DNA of 64,000 nt from an uncultured Acidimicrobiaceae bacterium (GCA_905182135.1 CAJJAG010000001.1:1-64000); one strand, 5' to 3'; counted from the stretch's first letter, positions 8,903 to 18,275 are shown. Numbers and translations are program-made. The notes: generated from the letters alone by a model not told the origin.

Positions 8903-9622
8903 TCACAAGACCTCGCTCAGGATCAGCGCCGTCGCCGAAACACCCGACATGATCAACACAACTGGACCGAGAAGGCCGCGGTCCACAACTGGCGTAACCC
9001 AGCGGGCCAGAAGCCAGCCGAGCATCAGTGGCGGAAGCAGGGCGAAGCCCAACGCCCAAGCACGACCATCCATCTGACCAGCGACGGTCAACATCAAAAC
9101 GCTGGCGACACCACCAATCATCTGAAAGACGCCCATCGGGCCGCGGAAATCGCGGGCACGAGCGTGTTGCTCATACAACAAACCCATCGGCGCCCCACCT
9201 AAGGCAGCGATAGTTCCACTGATGCCAGAGACGAATCCTGTTCCCGCCAGTGTCGCTGGCTTGCGAGGGATCTTCAGCCCTGTGAGCCTCGCAGCCACGA
9301 GTGCCAGCACGATGACACCAATCATGATCGTCAGGCCACGGTCAGATAACAAAGCAAGTAGCCCAATCGCAACACCAGCGCCAACGAACCGGCCAAGGAG
9401 TGCGGGTGCCACTTCGCGTGCATCAGCACGTTTGCTATTGCGCATCGCCAAGACAGCGCCGGTCAAGAACCCCGCCAACACGATTGGACCTGGCAATAGA
9501 TCTGGCTCAAGCAGGCGAAGCAACGGCGCTGCCAGTAGGCCCTGGCCCATGCCCACAGATGACTGCAAGGTGCTGCCGGCAACCATCACGATAAAGACCG
9601 CGAGATACACACCTGGAGCCAC
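8903..9622 (-). CDS. TauE/SafE-family membrane exporter
   Basis: A 239-residue integral membrane protein with about seven hydrophobic segments and the two-fold inverted arrangement of the TauE/SafE family. The first half has a G-x-G-Q-G-L-L segment and the second half a G-T-I-A-A-L-G-G-A-P segment, matching the re-entrant family motifs. Members export sulfite, sulfoacetate or other organosulfur anions; the substrate here cannot be read from sequence. It is divergent from the cNMP-binding gene, with a hairpin in the shared upstream region. Confidence 0.88.
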   Translation of the reverse strand: MAPGVYLAVFIVMVAGSTLQSSVGMGQGLLAAPLLRLLEPDLLPGPIVLAGFLTGAVLAMRNSKRADAREVAPALLGRFVGAGVAIGLLALLSDRGLTIMIGVIVLALVAARLTGLKIPRKPATLAGTGFVSGISGTIAALGGAPMGLLYEQHARARDFRGPMGVFQMIGGVASVLMLTVAGQMDGRAWALGFALLPPLMLGWLLARWVTPVVDRGLLGPVVLIMSGVSATALILSEVL

Positions 9623-9677
9623 CGCTAAACACTACAGCCGACCCCGGAACCGGCCCGAAATATTCCCATGAAGCATC

Positions 9678-9706
9678 GTGACACAGGGCACCGTCGCCCG
9701 TGTCAC
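9678..9706. other. Inverted repeat in the divergent exporter/cNMP intergenic region
   Basis: GTGACAC (9678-9684) pairs with GTGTCAC (9700-9706). Inside, GGGC (9686-9689) pairs with GCCC (9696-9699) around a 6-nt loop, with A9685 bulged. It lies between two divergent genes and could be an operator. Its outer arm GTGACAC resembles the TGTGA half of CRP-type sites, but spacing does not fit the classic 16-bp CRP palindrome. Confidence 0.5.
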
Positions 9707-9770
9707 ATTCGGCGAGAACTGCAGCCGTGCGGTCGTAGTTTTGTAGGTACCCGCTACTAAAGGATTCAAC

Positions 9771-10190
9771 ATGTTCAGGACAAAAGACACCCCCCAAAAT
9801 CTCATGCCAAAACGAGTGACCGACGCTCTCAAGGCCAACTTCAGCGATCAAGAGCTAGTGCAGCTAGGGCGCTTCGCTACACCGGTGGAGGTCGCAGCTG
9901 GCACCAACCTTACGCTCGAAGGAACCCTCGGTCAGCAGGCACTTGTCATGGTCGAAGGTTCTGCCTCGGTCATTCGTAACGGCGAGAGGATCGGCACCAT
10001 CAACGCCGGCGAGATCATTGGCGAGATCGCTCTGCTCACCGGCGAGCTTCGTATGGCTACCGTCGTGACTGATGTGGATTCCACGGTCTACGCAATGTCA
10101 CCTCGTGACTTCGCTTCGCTGCTGGCTCTTTGTCCTCGGCTCGAGAAGCGCGTTTCCACCACCGCAGTCCGCCGTATGGCCAAGGCCTAA
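9771..10190 (+). CDS. Small cyclic-nucleotide-binding-domain protein
   Basis: A 139-residue protein that is essentially one cNMP-binding beta-roll (about 25-125). The phosphate-binding cassette region reads G-E-I-I-G-E-I-A-L-L, followed by R-M-A-T-V-V; this keeps the family's G-E-(x)-A-L and R-x-A-(T/S) pattern. No DNA-binding helix-turn-helix follows, so it is not a CRP-type regulator by itself. It could be a ligand-responsive adaptor. A good ribosome site (AAGGA, 6 nt upstream) supports ATG 9771. Confidence 0.88.
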   Translation: MFRTKDTPQNLMPKRVTDALKANFSDQELVQLGRFATPVEVAAGTNLTLEGTLGQQALVMVEGSASVIRNGERIGTINAGEIIGEIALLTGELRMATVVTDVDSTVYAMSPRDFASLLALCPRLEKRVSTTAVRRMAKA

Positions 10191-10724
10191 AGGTCCAACT
10201 GCCACGACAAAGACGCATCTGCCCTCTTCCCCCTGACCGACGCCAAGTTGCCCAGTGCCCAACCGCTGACCTCCCCCGGTTTATCGGTTGGGCATTTGCG
10301 CGATTAGATACCCGGACACCGTTCCTAAGTACTTCACCGCAAGGCACCACAAACTTTCCACAGCGCTGTGCTGTCCCTAGTTGGCTCCAAGAGGCCCGCA
10401 GCCTTAGGCCCACAGGTGAGTCGAGGCCTGACTTCGCCCACGCGCCTGCACCGGGGCAAGTGCCTGTATAGGACTATCTGCGTCCGCCAGCAGTGATCGC
10501 CAATGGCCGCAAGGTCGAGGTGCGAGGCGGTTCGAGCGGCTGGCAACCCGGGCGTAAACATGGCCGTTGGGGTTTCCTGCGTGAAGTCTCGGATGTATGA
10601 ATGGCCGGCCGTTGCAAACGACCACGTGCGGTTTCAACGTTCGCCGCTGACCAGTAACGCCATCTGCATGTTTCGTCATGTGCTCAGCCTTCCAATAATT
10701 CGCGTTACTGGCTAGCCTCGTCTC
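10191..10724. other. Intergenic region between cNMP protein and acyl-CoA dehydrogenase genes
   Basis: 534 bp without a convincing gene. Open frames on both strands here have no recognisable composition or motif and overlap the real neighbours. The only clear structure is the hairpin at 10256-10294. Confidence 0.6.
10256..10294 (+). terminator. 10-bp hairpin downstream of the cNMP-binding gene
   Basis: TGCCCAACCG (10256-10265) pairs perfectly with CGGTTGGGCA (10285-10294) around a 19-nt loop. It lies 66 bp after the stop. Only three T residues follow, so an intrinsic terminator is plausible but not certain. Confidence 0.45.
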
Positions 10725-12497
10725 ATGAGTGATTATCGGGCCCCAGTCGAGGACATGGCCTTCGTGCTGCAACACGTCGTCAACGTCGACCAGCTGCAGA
10801 GTCATCAGGCGTTCAACCATGTTGAGGCTACTGAGATCGCCGGGATTCTCGAAGAGGCCGGCCGCTTCTTCAGCGAAGTCGTGGCTCCCACAAACCGCAC
10901 TGGTGACATCCAAGGCAGCCGGCGCAACAACGACGGATCGGTTACAACGCCTGACGGCATTGTCGAGGCCTATCAAAAACTCGTCGAGGCCGGATGGGGC
11001 GCCATCTCTTTCGATCCTGAATATGGCGGTGGGGGCTTCCCGCTCACCATCGGCCTAGCGATTCAAGAAATGCTGACCTCGGCCAACATGGGCTTCTCGC
11101 TCTGCCCATTGCTGACCCAAGGCGCAGTGCACCTGCTCGCAGAACACGCCAGCGAGGCGCAGAAGCTCGCTTGGGTGCCCAAGATGGTCAGCGGCGAGTG
11201 GACCGGCACGATGAACCTGACCGAGCCCCAGGCCGGCAGTGACGTTGGCGCACTTACTACCAAGGCCGTCCGCAACGACGACGGCACCTATGCCATCAGC
11301 GGCCAGAAGATCTTCATCACGTGGGGCGAACACGACGTCGCCGAAAATATCATCCACCTGGTGCTCGCTCGAACCGCCGACGCTCCCCCAGGCACCAAGG
11401 GAATTTCGGTTTTCATCGTCCCCAAATTCCTGCTCAATAACGACGGCACCCTCGGCCAGGCGAACTCTCTCGAGTGTGTGTCACTCGAGCACAAACTCGG
11501 CATCCATTGCAGCCCTACCGCTGTCATGTCATTCGAAGACGCAACGGGCTACCTGATTGGCGAAGAGCAGACCGGCATGCGCTCGATGTTCACCATGATG
11601 AACAATGCTCGATTGTCCGTTGGGCTCGAGGGACTGGCTCTTGCCGAGCGGTCCTACCAGCAAGCTGTGCAGTACTCACTTGACCGCACCCAAGGTGGCC
11701 GGCCCGACCTGCCCAAGGGCGAAGCTGCTCCAATCGTCGAACACCCCGATGTACGTCGCATGCTCATCACCATGAAGGCCTACATCGAGGCCATGCGTTC
11801 ATTGTGTTACTTAAATGCTAAAGCCATGGACGACGCTCATCATGCCGATGACGCCATGGTGCGCTCCTCCGGCCAAGAGCTCGCCGAGGTACTCACGCCG
11901 CTATCTAAGGCATGGTGCACCGACCTGGGCAACGAACTCACGTCGATTGGTGTGCAGGTTCATGGCGGTATGGGCTTTATCGAAGAGACCGGCGCCGCCC
12001 AGCACTACCGCGATATTCGCATTGGCGGCATCTACGAAGGCACCAACGGCATTCAAGCCATCGACCTGGTCGGCCGCAAACTCTCGATGCGAGACGGCGC
12101 TGCTGTTGACGAACTGCTTGATCAGACCCAGGCCTATGCCGAAGCGCTCGGTGACAGTCTCAGTGCTCTGGCCAAGCCGCTCACCGAGGGTGTAGCAGCC
12201 TGCCGCGAATCCAGCGCTTGGCTGCTAGCGAACCGTGGCGATGCCGCACTCGCTGGCGCAACGCCATATTTACGTCTGCTCTCGACTGTGGTTGCTGGTG
12301 GCCTCATGGCCAAGGGCGCTGCTATAGCGCAGGCCGAGATTGCTGCTGGAGCAACTGGTGACCGGGCCGAGTTCTTGTCACAAAAGCTCGTGACCGCCAC
12401 ATTCTTCATCGAACAACTCGTGCCCGCTCAGCTCGGCCTCATGCCATCGATCATGTCCGGCAACGATGTCCTGGCCAACTTCCATCCAGCCGTCTAA
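10725..12497 (+). CDS. Acyl-CoA dehydrogenase, long (about 590 aa) subfamily
   Basis: A flavoprotein that makes a 2,3-enoyl-CoA from a saturated acyl-CoA. At 590 residues it belongs to the long subfamily with an extra C-terminal helical domain (about 465-590), which includes mycobacterial FadE5-type enzymes and the DmdC methylmercaptopropionyl-CoA dehydrogenases. FAD/substrate motifs include T-E-P-Q-A-G-S-D-V-G near 165 and G-G-M-G-F near 415. The catalytic base is probably Glu438 in Y-E-G-T-N-G-I-Q. The substrate cannot be decided from sequence. It appears monocistronic, and no clear ribosome site precedes ATG 10725. Confidence 0.93.
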   Translation: MSDYRAPVEDMAFVLQHVVNVDQLQSHQAFNHVEATEIAGILEEAGRFFSEVVAPTNRTGDIQGSRRNNDGSVTTPDGIVEAYQKLVEAGWGAISFDPEYGGGGFPLTIGLAIQEMLTSANMGFSLCPLLTQGAVHLLAEHASEAQKLAWVPKMVSGEWTGTMNLTEPQAGSDVGALTTKAVRNDDGTYAISGQKIFITWGEHDVAENIIHLVLARTADAPPGTKGISVFIVPKFLLNNDGTLGQANSLECVSLEHKLGIHCSPTAVMSFEDATGYLIGEEQTGMRSMFTMMNNARLSVGLEGLALAERSYQQAVQYSLDRTQGGRPDLPKGEAAPIVEHPDVRRMLITMKAYIEAMRSLCYLNAKAMDDAHHADDAMVRSSGQELAEVLTPLSKAWCTDLGNELTSIGVQVHGGMGFIEETGAAQHYRDIRIGGIYEGTNGIQAIDLVGRKLSMRDGAAVDELLDQTQAYAEALGDSLSALAKPLTEGVAACRESSAWLLANRGDAALAGATPYLRLLSTVVAGGLMAKGAAIAQAEIAAGATGDRAEFLSQKLVTATFFIEQLVPAQLGLMPSIMSGNDVLANFHPAV

Positions 12498-12644
12498 GCC
12501 CTCACAGTTTCCTGAAACAAAGAATGGTTGCCAGGCAATCATTCCGCGGCTCAAAAGTCCATCATGGGACATCTATCGAGCATCACGGTGCTGGTCGGCG
12601 CCGCCCGAAGCGGCACGTGCACACTGATCGTGACAAGCAGCGCC

Positions 12645-13220
12645 CTAGTCGACGAGGATGACGCCGGCGCTTGCCATAGCGGCCAGCGCCATAGCGGTTG
12701 TGTCAGCCGCTACCCCAGCGCACTGATCGAGCAGCACCGTCGTGGTAAACCCTGCCGAGATCGAGTCGAGGGCCGTCGCTCTGATGCAGTGGTCGGTAGC
12801 GATGCCAACGATCTCGACTTCGGTTATAGCTTGCGCCTTTAGCCAGTCATACAGTGAAGTCTGATCAGAGTTGGCACGGCCCTCGAAGCCGCTGTAGCAG
12901 GCCGCATGTAGCCCCTTACTAAAGATCTCATCCGAGGCGACGCGCAAGTCCCGATGAAACCCAGCGCCATGTGTTCCAGCTTGGCAGTGAACCGGCCAAG
13001 TGTCGACAAAGTTTGGGGCTTCGTTTGGTGCAGCCCAGTGATTGCCCGGGTCGATGTGCCAGTCACGAGTGAGAACTTTGACCATCCACCGGTCATGGTT
13101 CGCCGGGTCAGCAAGAAGCTCAGTGATCGACGCTGCGACAGCGGCACCTCCATCAACGCCCATAGAACCACCTTCACAGAAGTCGTTCTGCACGTCGACG
13201 ATTATGAGCGCACGACTCAC
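12645..13220 (-). CDS. pncA: Nicotinamidase
   Basis: Isochorismatase-fold enzyme of 191 residues that converts nicotinamide to nicotinate in NAD salvage. The catalytic triad is visible as Asp9 (V-D-V-Q-N-D-F), Lys102 (F-S-K-G) and Cys145 (A-T-D-H-C-I-R-A-T). Asp53, His55 and His61 in R-D-W-H-I-D-P-G-N-H are the metal ligands. The GTG start overlaps the TGA of the upstream pncB by 4 nt (GTGA), a sign of translational coupling. Its product, nicotinate, is the substrate of the PncB encoded immediately upstream. Confidence 0.95.
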   Translation of the reverse strand: MSRALIIVDVQNDFCEGGSMGVDGGAAVAASITELLADPANHDRWMVKVLTRDWHIDPGNHWAAPNEAPNFVDTWPVHCQAGTHGAGFHRDLRVASDEIFSKGLHAACYSGFEGRANSDQTSLYDWLKAQAITEVEIVGIATDHCIRATALDSISAGFTTTVLLDQCAGVAADTTAMALAAMASAGVILVD

Positions 13221-14563
13221 TGCGAATTCATCTCTTCATCAAGTTCGATGCCGACCCATGTTGTTGGCACCGCAGGCGTGTTATCGGGATTGATCCGTCG
13301 GAACTCAGGACGCAAACGATTACGACGATCCAGACACCGATCACGTGCATGCTGCAACTCGAAGGACGCTTCGACCCCACCCGAACGGATGAGCGGAACC
13401 TGGGGGCGATGGGCTGTTTCACTAAGATCCACCGGAAGTACCGACAACACTTCGGAGTTCCAATAGCCGTTGGCGTCGAGTGTGCGATGCACGTTTTTTC
13501 GGCCACCAATCGTTCGTTTACCCGGAGAAAGTTTACCCACAGCGCGCATCTTCTGACCAGGATTGTCAGAGTCAGCGATCGCTACAAGCTTGTAGACCAT
13601 GGATGCAGTTGGATAGCCGGAGCCTGTAACCAACTGGGTGCCAACGAGGTAGGCATCGATCGGAGCCTTTGCCGCTTCGAGTTCGGTCACGCGGTACTCA
13701 TCAAGATCGCTGGACACAACGATTCGACAGTTAGCTGCACCTAATTCGTCCAGCAGTCTTCGAGCTAGCCGAGAGCCCTCAAGTAGATCGCCCGAGTCGA
13801 TACGCACGCCGCCAATGTCGTGACCGACGACGTGCACCGCGTTGCGAATGCCTTGTTCGATGTCGAACGTGTCGACGAGATAGGTCGAGTCAGCCCCCAT
13901 AGCCCGTAGCTGAGCTTCGAAAGCGAGGGTTTCGGTAGCGTGCGCCAGCACAAAAGCGTGTGCAGTCGTGCCGCCGGTAGGAATGCCATAGCGACGCCCG
14001 GCCTCGAGGTTTGACGTGGTGTCAAAGCCGCCGATATGGGCGGCGCGCGCTGACGCTATCGCCGCGTCGGGATCGGTTCGGCGGCTACCACCGTCGATGA
14101 GTCGACGCCCATTGGCCGCATCGGTCACCCGGGCCGCTGCACTCGCGACGGCACAGTCATGATTCAACACGGAAAGCAGCACGGTCTCGAGGACTACACA
14201 TTCTGCGAAGCTGCCTTCGACAGTGAGCACTGGGCTGTAGGGAAAGAACAGTTCGCCATCGGCGTAGCCGGTCACATCACCACGGAAGTGATAATTGGCC
14301 AGCCATTCGGTCATAGGGCCCGCTGAGACCACCCCAGCCGTCACAAGGTGTTCTATGACCGCGTCGCTAAAACGGAAGTTCCCAATCGCTTCGATCAACC
14401 GGTTCATGCCGGCGACGACGCCGTAGGCACGCCCCGCAGGCAGGCGGCGCGTAAATACCTCGAACACCGAATCCCTGCCGGCGACACCGGACTCGATAGC
14501 CGAAGCCACCATGGTGAGTTCGTAATGATCGGTATGTAGCGCTGTTGCGACACCTTGGTCCAC
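13217..14563 (-). CDS. pncB: Nicotinate phosphoribosyltransferase
   Basis: Makes nicotinate mononucleotide from nicotinate and PRPP, the step after PncA in the Preiss-Handler route. The protein has 448 residues from GTG 14563. Family marks are H-T-D-H-Y-E-L-T-M at the N-terminus, G-S-R-R-T-D near residue 160 and the phosphate-site segment G-V-R-I-D-S-G-D-L near 245. A TTG seven codons earlier (14584) is possible, but the family begins at the T-D-H-Y segment. pncB and pncA form a two-gene operon divergent from the AEC permease. Confidence 0.95.
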   Translation of the reverse strand: MDQGVATALHTDHYELTMVASAIESGVAGRDSVFEVFTRRLPAGRAYGVVAGMNRLIEAIGNFRFSDAVIEHLVTAGVVSAGPMTEWLANYHFRGDVTGYADGELFFPYSPVLTVEGSFAECVVLETVLLSVLNHDCAVASAAARVTDAANGRRLIDGGSRRTDPDAAIASARAAHIGGFDTTSNLEAGRRYGIPTGGTTAHAFVLAHATETLAFEAQLRAMGADSTYLVDTFDIEQGIRNAVHVVGHDIGGVRIDSGDLLEGSRLARRLLDELGAANCRIVVSSDLDEYRVTELEAAKAPIDAYLVGTQLVTGSGYPTASMVYKLVAIADSDNPGQKMRAVGKLSPGKRTIGGRKNVHRTLDANGYWNSEVLSVLPVDLSETAHRPQVPLIRSGGVEASFELQHARDRCLDRRNRLRPEFRRINPDNTPAVPTTWVGIELDEEMNSQ

Positions 14564-14655
14564 GTACCAAAGATAGACGCGCAACGCGAAGTTCGGGTCA
14601 TTGGTTTTCTGGTCCTATGCTCAGGGGCGAACCGTTCGACTGGAGGGCGATCCCG

Positions 14656-15561
14656 GTGAACACCGTGCAACTTCTGGTCGATGTACTTGGCCCCGTAGTC
14701 GTCATGGTGGCAATTGGCGCGCTCGTAGCGCAGCGCTTGGGGCTCAATACAGGAACACTCTCCAAACTGGCTTACTGGATCCTGGGCCCCGCGTTCGTGT
14801 TCAACATCTTCTCTACCACCACATTGGAAGCAGAGACCGCAGCCAAACTCGTGGTGGCAGGCGTCGCAAGCGTTCTCGCTGCGGGCGTGGCAGGCGCTGT
14901 CTTATCGCCTGTGTTTGGCTTGCGCGGAAGCGCAATGAGCGCGACGGTCATGTCTAGCGCGTATGGCAATGTCGGAAATGCCGGCTTAGCCATTTGCGTG
15001 TTCGCTTTAGGCGAAGACGCGCTCGATCGTGCTGGCGTGTTGATGGTCACGATCATGTTTTTCGGCACCTTGTTGTCGGTATGGCTTGGCACACGACAGA
15101 CGCAATCGAGCCTAAAGGCAGCCCTCGACGCGCTCGTCTCGCCGATGATTGTCGCCGCAATCATCGGCTTCTTGTTCAACGTCGCGAACCTTGACACCCC
15201 GACCGTCATCGATCGCGCCGTGTCTACCATCGCCCAGGGTCTCATCCCGGTAATGCTGCTCACGCTTGGGCTTCAGTTGGCCATGACCGGCAGCTTGCAA
15301 TTTTTGCGGTCGACCGGCGTCGTCACCATCGCCAAACTGATCGTTGCCCCGATCATCGGCTGGGCCGTGGCCGAAGCGTTTGGGCTGACCGGTGACGATC
15401 GTGGTGTCATCATTCTTCAAGCCGCTATGCCACCAGCGGTCTTCTGCATGGTGCTGGCTCTGGAACACGACCTTGAGGCAGACCGGACGACGAACGATGT
15501 TGTCGTAGTCACGATCGCGTCGCTACTAACCCTGCCGGTCGCACTCACCTTGGTTACGTGA
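14656..15561 (+). CDS. AEC-family (auxin efflux carrier-like) permease
   Basis: An integral membrane transporter of 301 residues with about eight to ten hydrophobic helices. The pattern is that of AEC permeases: paired five-helix halves and a conserved N-x-G-N-A-G segment (G-N-V-G-N-A-G-L-A, about residue 108). Family members move organic acids such as malate or malonate, and the substrate here is unknown. I chose GTG 14656 because a strong ribosome site, GGAGGG at 14642-14647, lies 8 nt upstream. Longer starts (ATG 14617, or 14545 inside the pncB 5' end) lack one. Confidence 0.9.
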   Translation: MNTVQLLVDVLGPVVVMVAIGALVAQRLGLNTGTLSKLAYWILGPAFVFNIFSTTTLEAETAAKLVVAGVASVLAAGVAGAVLSPVFGLRGSAMSATVMSSAYGNVGNAGLAICVFALGEDALDRAGVLMVTIMFFGTLLSVWLGTRQTQSSLKAALDALVSPMIVAAIIGFLFNVANLDTPTVIDRAVSTIAQGLIPVMLLTLGLQLAMTGSLQFLRSTGVVTIAKLIVAPIIGWAVAEAFGLTGDDRGVIILQAAMPPAVFCMVLALEHDLEADRTTNDVVVVTIASLLTLPVALTLVT

Positions 15562-15604
15562 CGGCCTCGTCTGTTTCTCGATAGCGACGAGCGACACCAG
15601 CTAG

Positions 15605-16306
15605 TTATTCAGACGGGTCTTCCAGGTTCAGCGGCTCCAGAATGAGTTCGACCTCCGACGAGTTCTCACACTGCCAGTGCGGAATACCCTGCTGATCCAA
15701 TACTCCCAGGACTTCGCTAGCAGAGGTTGCCCAGGATGCTTCGCTACGTCTCGAACGAGCGAACACGACACCGATCAGATTGTCATAGGTGTCGACGACC
15801 GCTGCCCCGCTGTCGCCGCCCTGGATGGCAACACTGAGTTCGTAACCACTTCGCTCGGTCTTCCGGCTGAGATCGCCGATCGTCTCTGTCGTCAATCGCA
15901 CTCTTCGAAGCACAACCCCTTCGCTGGTTCCGCTGGCTGCGCCCTGGACCATACGCACCAGGTCTTCAGGTAATGCGCGGCGTGTTGTCATCGGCCGTGC
16001 CCGCAATCCCGGCACCCGCAATACCGCAAGGTCCAGGTCCAGGTCCATGTGCACTATCTCGGGTCGGTACCATCGGCCTGTCACATCTCGAATCGCAAAA
16101 TCGCGCGACTCGTAGATCGCATGGGCCACTGTGACCACGAGTTCGTCGTCCACCACAAACCCCGACGAAGCGGTTTGCAGACTCGGTCGACATGGCAGGG
16201 CTGCAACAACGACACCACGTTGGCCTACAACCGTGGCTGGTGCTGTCAGGACAGCAGCTACGGCGAGTCCTAACGCACACGTCACCGCCAAGATTCGCCA
16301 CCACAT
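15605..16306 (-). CDS. Exported trypsin-like serine protease
   Basis: A 233-residue S1-fold protease with an N-terminal hydrophobic segment (about 4-27) that is a signal peptide or membrane anchor, so the catalytic part is extracytoplasmic. The triad is His62 (T-V-A-H-A), Asp92 in the D-L-D-L-D-L-A-V-L-R run, and Ser166 (Q-G-G-D-S-G-A-A-V). Cys39 lies just after the anchor and Cys222 near the C-terminus, so a disulfide is possible. There is no PDZ domain, unlike HtrA proteins. The substrate is unknown. The next gene downstream is convergent. Confidence 0.9.
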   Translation of the reverse strand: MWWRILAVTCALGLAVAAVLTAPATVVGQRGVVVAALPCRPSLQTASSGFVVDDELVVTVAHAIYESRDFAIRDVTGRWYRPEIVHMDLDLDLAVLRVPGLRARPMTTRRALPEDLVRMVQGAASGTSEGVVLRRVRLTTETIGDLSRKTERSGYELSVAIQGGDSGAAVVDTYDNLIGVVFARSRRSEASWATSASEVLGVLDQQGIPHWQCENSSEVELILEPLNLEDPSE

Positions 16307-16321
16307 ACCAGTGAATCCTGA

Positions 16322-16621
16322 CTAAACCTGGCGGCCGAAAGGAGCGATGCACCGGTCAAGGAGCGCCGCATCATCTGCCACGGCCACTGCATGACCCGTG
16401 TGGCCGCCCGCAACCAGCATGTCCGACATCGGCACCACCATTTGTCCTGAGCTAGCAACCGCTGCAATGCCATGAAGAACGGTGCACCGGTGCCCGAGCA
16501 GGTCCGTAGCCGCCCTGTCTTCGCACGAGATGGGGTTTTGCCAAGTCAATTCGTCGGTACGTTGCACGATCGCATCGGATGCGTGCACGCCCTGTGCAAA
16601 GTTACGTGAGTTCTGACTCAT
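16322..16621 (-). CDS. Hypothetical protein
   Basis: A 99-residue protein that I do not recognise. It has no signal peptide or membrane helix. Two cysteines (S-C-E-D-R and G-H-R-C) and a glycine/alanine-rich second half (V-A-G-G-H-T-G-H-A-V-A-V) are the only visible marks. ATG 16621 has an AGGGA ribosome-like site 9 nt upstream; a GTG at 16672 would add 17 residues. It ends 15 bp before the protease gene on the same strand, so the two may be cotranscribed. Confidence 0.55.
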   Translation of the reverse strand: MSQNSRNFAQGVHASDAIVQRTDELTWQNPISCEDRAATDLLGHRCTVLHGIAAVASSGQMVVPMSDMLVAGGHTGHAVAVADDAALLDRCIAPFGRQV

Positions 16622-16814
16622 GATGGTGTTCCCTGCTCTGGTCAAGCGATCTGAAAACGACTGGGCTGACACTACTTGGCAACACTGCCGAAGTCCTGAG
16701 GACCCATCCCTTGTCGCCGGGCCACCCCTTCCGCCATGGCCCAGAACCAGATTGATCTGTTACAGCTAGCCGTTAACAGAGGACAAAATACATACCGCAT
16801 GACCCGACACCAGT

Positions 16815-16861
16815 CTTAGACACCTTGGTACCTGCTTAGACACCTTGGTACCTGCTTAGAC
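16815..16861. repeat. 20-bp tandem repeat spanning the enoyl-CoA hydratase stop codon
   Basis: Unit CTTAGACACCTTGGTACCTG occurs at 16815-16834 and 16835-16854, with a 7-bp third partial copy at 16855-16861. Read on the minus strand each unit begins at the end of the gene and repeats the TAAG that contains the stop codon, so the stop neighbourhood has been duplicated twice. The period is 20 bp, so the extra stops are not in frame. Confidence 0.9.
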
Positions 16862-17653
16862 AGTCGGTGCGCCGTGGCGCCCTGCTCCATCGCGAAAACG
16901 GGCGGCGCCTGCCTGGGTTTCACCAGTGCGAACAGTGGCCAGCCCAAGACTGATCTCGTGTTCCAACGCAGATCCTTCAGCGAGTGACCATTGATCAAGC
17001 GAAGACAGCCTGTCGCTTCGCAAGCAATGTTGGGGCAGAGCCGCGAGCTCGTTCGCGAGCACAAGCGCCTGATCGAGCGCCAATCCCGATGACACAATCC
17101 GGTTAACTAAACCCATTGCCATGGCTTCATCGGCGGCCACCTCGCGTCCTGTAAGGATCAGGTCCATAGCTCGAGATTGGCCGATGAGACGCGGCAATCG
17201 AATGGTGCCACCGTCGGCTAACGGAACACCCCACCGCCGACAGAACACGCCGAACGAGGCATCGTCTGCGCACACTCTCATGTCGCACCACACCGCAAGT
17301 TCAAGCCCGCCAGCCACGGCATAGCCTTCGACAGCTGCAATCACAGGTTTTCCCAATTGGAGGCGCGTCGGCCCCATGGGCCCGAGCGAACCAACGATCG
17401 CATCGGCCCCATCATTTTTCATTCGGTTGCCGCGCCCGTCGGCGACACCTTTAAGGTCCGCCCCCGCACAGAACGTGTCGTTCGCTCCAGTCAACACTGC
17501 AACGTGCTGCGACTCATCGGCATCGAACGTCAAGAAGGCCTCGTAGAGCAGTTGGGCTGTCGGCCCATCAACCGCATTACGCACCGCGGGCCGGTTAATG
17601 GTCACCACCGTGACCGGTCCTTGACACTCGACAATGACGGTTGGTTCACTCAT
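16856..17653 (-). CDS. Enoyl-CoA hydratase/isomerase family protein
   Basis: A 265-residue crotonase-fold enzyme. The oxyanion-hole segments are F-C-A-G-A-D-L-K near residue 61 and the A-V-A-G-G-L-E-L-A-V-W-C-D run near 112. Of the two usual catalytic glutamates, the G-G-L-E-L position is kept; the second falls in the W-G-V-P-L-A-D-G-G segment, where aspartate and glycine appear instead. The exact reaction (hydratase, isomerase or other) is therefore open. It is the last gene of a minus-strand run starting at 20781. Its stop lies inside a tandem repeat. Confidence 0.9.
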   Translation of the reverse strand: MSEPTVIVECQGPVTVVTINRPAVRNAVDGPTAQLLYEAFLTFDADESQHVAVLTGANDTFCAGADLKGVADGRGNRMKNDGADAIVGSLGPMGPTRLQLGKPVIAAVEGYAVAGGLELAVWCDMRVCADDASFGVFCRRWGVPLADGGTIRLPRLIGQSRAMDLILTGREVAADEAMAMGLVNRIVSSGLALDQALVLANELAALPQHCLRSDRLSSLDQWSLAEGSALEHEISLGLATVRTGETQAGAARFRDGAGRHGAPTV

Positions 17654-17717
17654 GTTGGCTCCGTTTGGGACTGGGAGTGGTCCTGTGTATGGGTAGGGCT
17701 CGAAGTTGACAAGCTCG

Positions 17718-18275
17718 TCAGCCGATGTGTGACCGCATAGCAGCGACGTTGCGCTGGCTTACTTCGACCAGCTCACCTTTACGCACCACGAACGAAACAA
17801 CAAGATCGACCTGATGTTGGCCCGAGCGCAGCCGCCCACTCACAACGTCGAGCTCCATGCCTTCTACCGGCGGAAGTAGCGCGACGGCACGGAAACCACC
17901 ATCGGTCCCAGGCGACGACCGCTTCTCTTCATGGATGAGTTCGTAGCTGTCCCAGATCCAGACATCGTTCACGGATACGAATCGGCACGTGTGGTTGCCC
18001 TGACGCTTAGACACCATGGAGCCGGGACAGACGATAAATGGGCCCTCAATGTACGGCAGCACGCCCATTCCCTCTCGACCGAAGGAATGGTCGAAGGCCT
18101 CACCGATAATGGCCTGCTGGTCTCCGTGTTCAACGGCTCGGCGCCGTGTCTCGTCGCCCAAAGCTGCTGCAAGGTGCGCTAAGACGTCGTGGTTGAGCCG
18201 TTGCGCCAACTCGACCGCAGTTGCTGGGTCATCAGTAAGATGTTGCACGATCGTGCCGTAACGCCTTGTTGCCAC
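17718..18275 (-). CDS. Hypothetical protein
   Basis: A 185-residue soluble protein with no domain I recognise. The N-terminal half is helical (A-V-E-L-A-Q-R-L-N-H). The second half looks beta-rich, with alternating hydrophobics such as V-W-I-W-D-S-Y-E-L-I and V-D-L-V-V-S-F-V-V, which is compatible with a small beta-barrel or cupin-like fold; that is only an impression. It lies 64 bp upstream of the enoyl-CoA hydratase gene and 71 bp downstream of the aldolase gene on the same strand, so co-expression is likely. Confidence 0.65.
   Translation of the reverse strand: MATRRYGTIVQHLTDDPATAVELAQRLNHDVLAHLAAALGDETRRRAVEHGDQQAIIGEAFDHSFGREGMGVLPYIEGPFIVCPGSMVSKRQGNHTCRFVSVNDVWIWDSYELIHEEKRSSPGTDGGFRAVALLPPVEGMELDVVSGRLRSGQHQVDLVVSFVVRKGELVEVSQRNVAAMRSHIG

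Noticed and set aside
10404..10976. 190-codon minus-strand open frame overlapping the acyl-CoA dehydrogenase start.
   Set aside because: It is antisense to a well-supported gene and has no motif; treated as a shadow.
16815..16861. Tandem repeat with AGACACC considered as a member of the RAYT palindrome family.
   Set aside because: It is a direct, not inverted, repeat and lacks the TGTGTC-W-GACACA core and the AACC end of the half-site.
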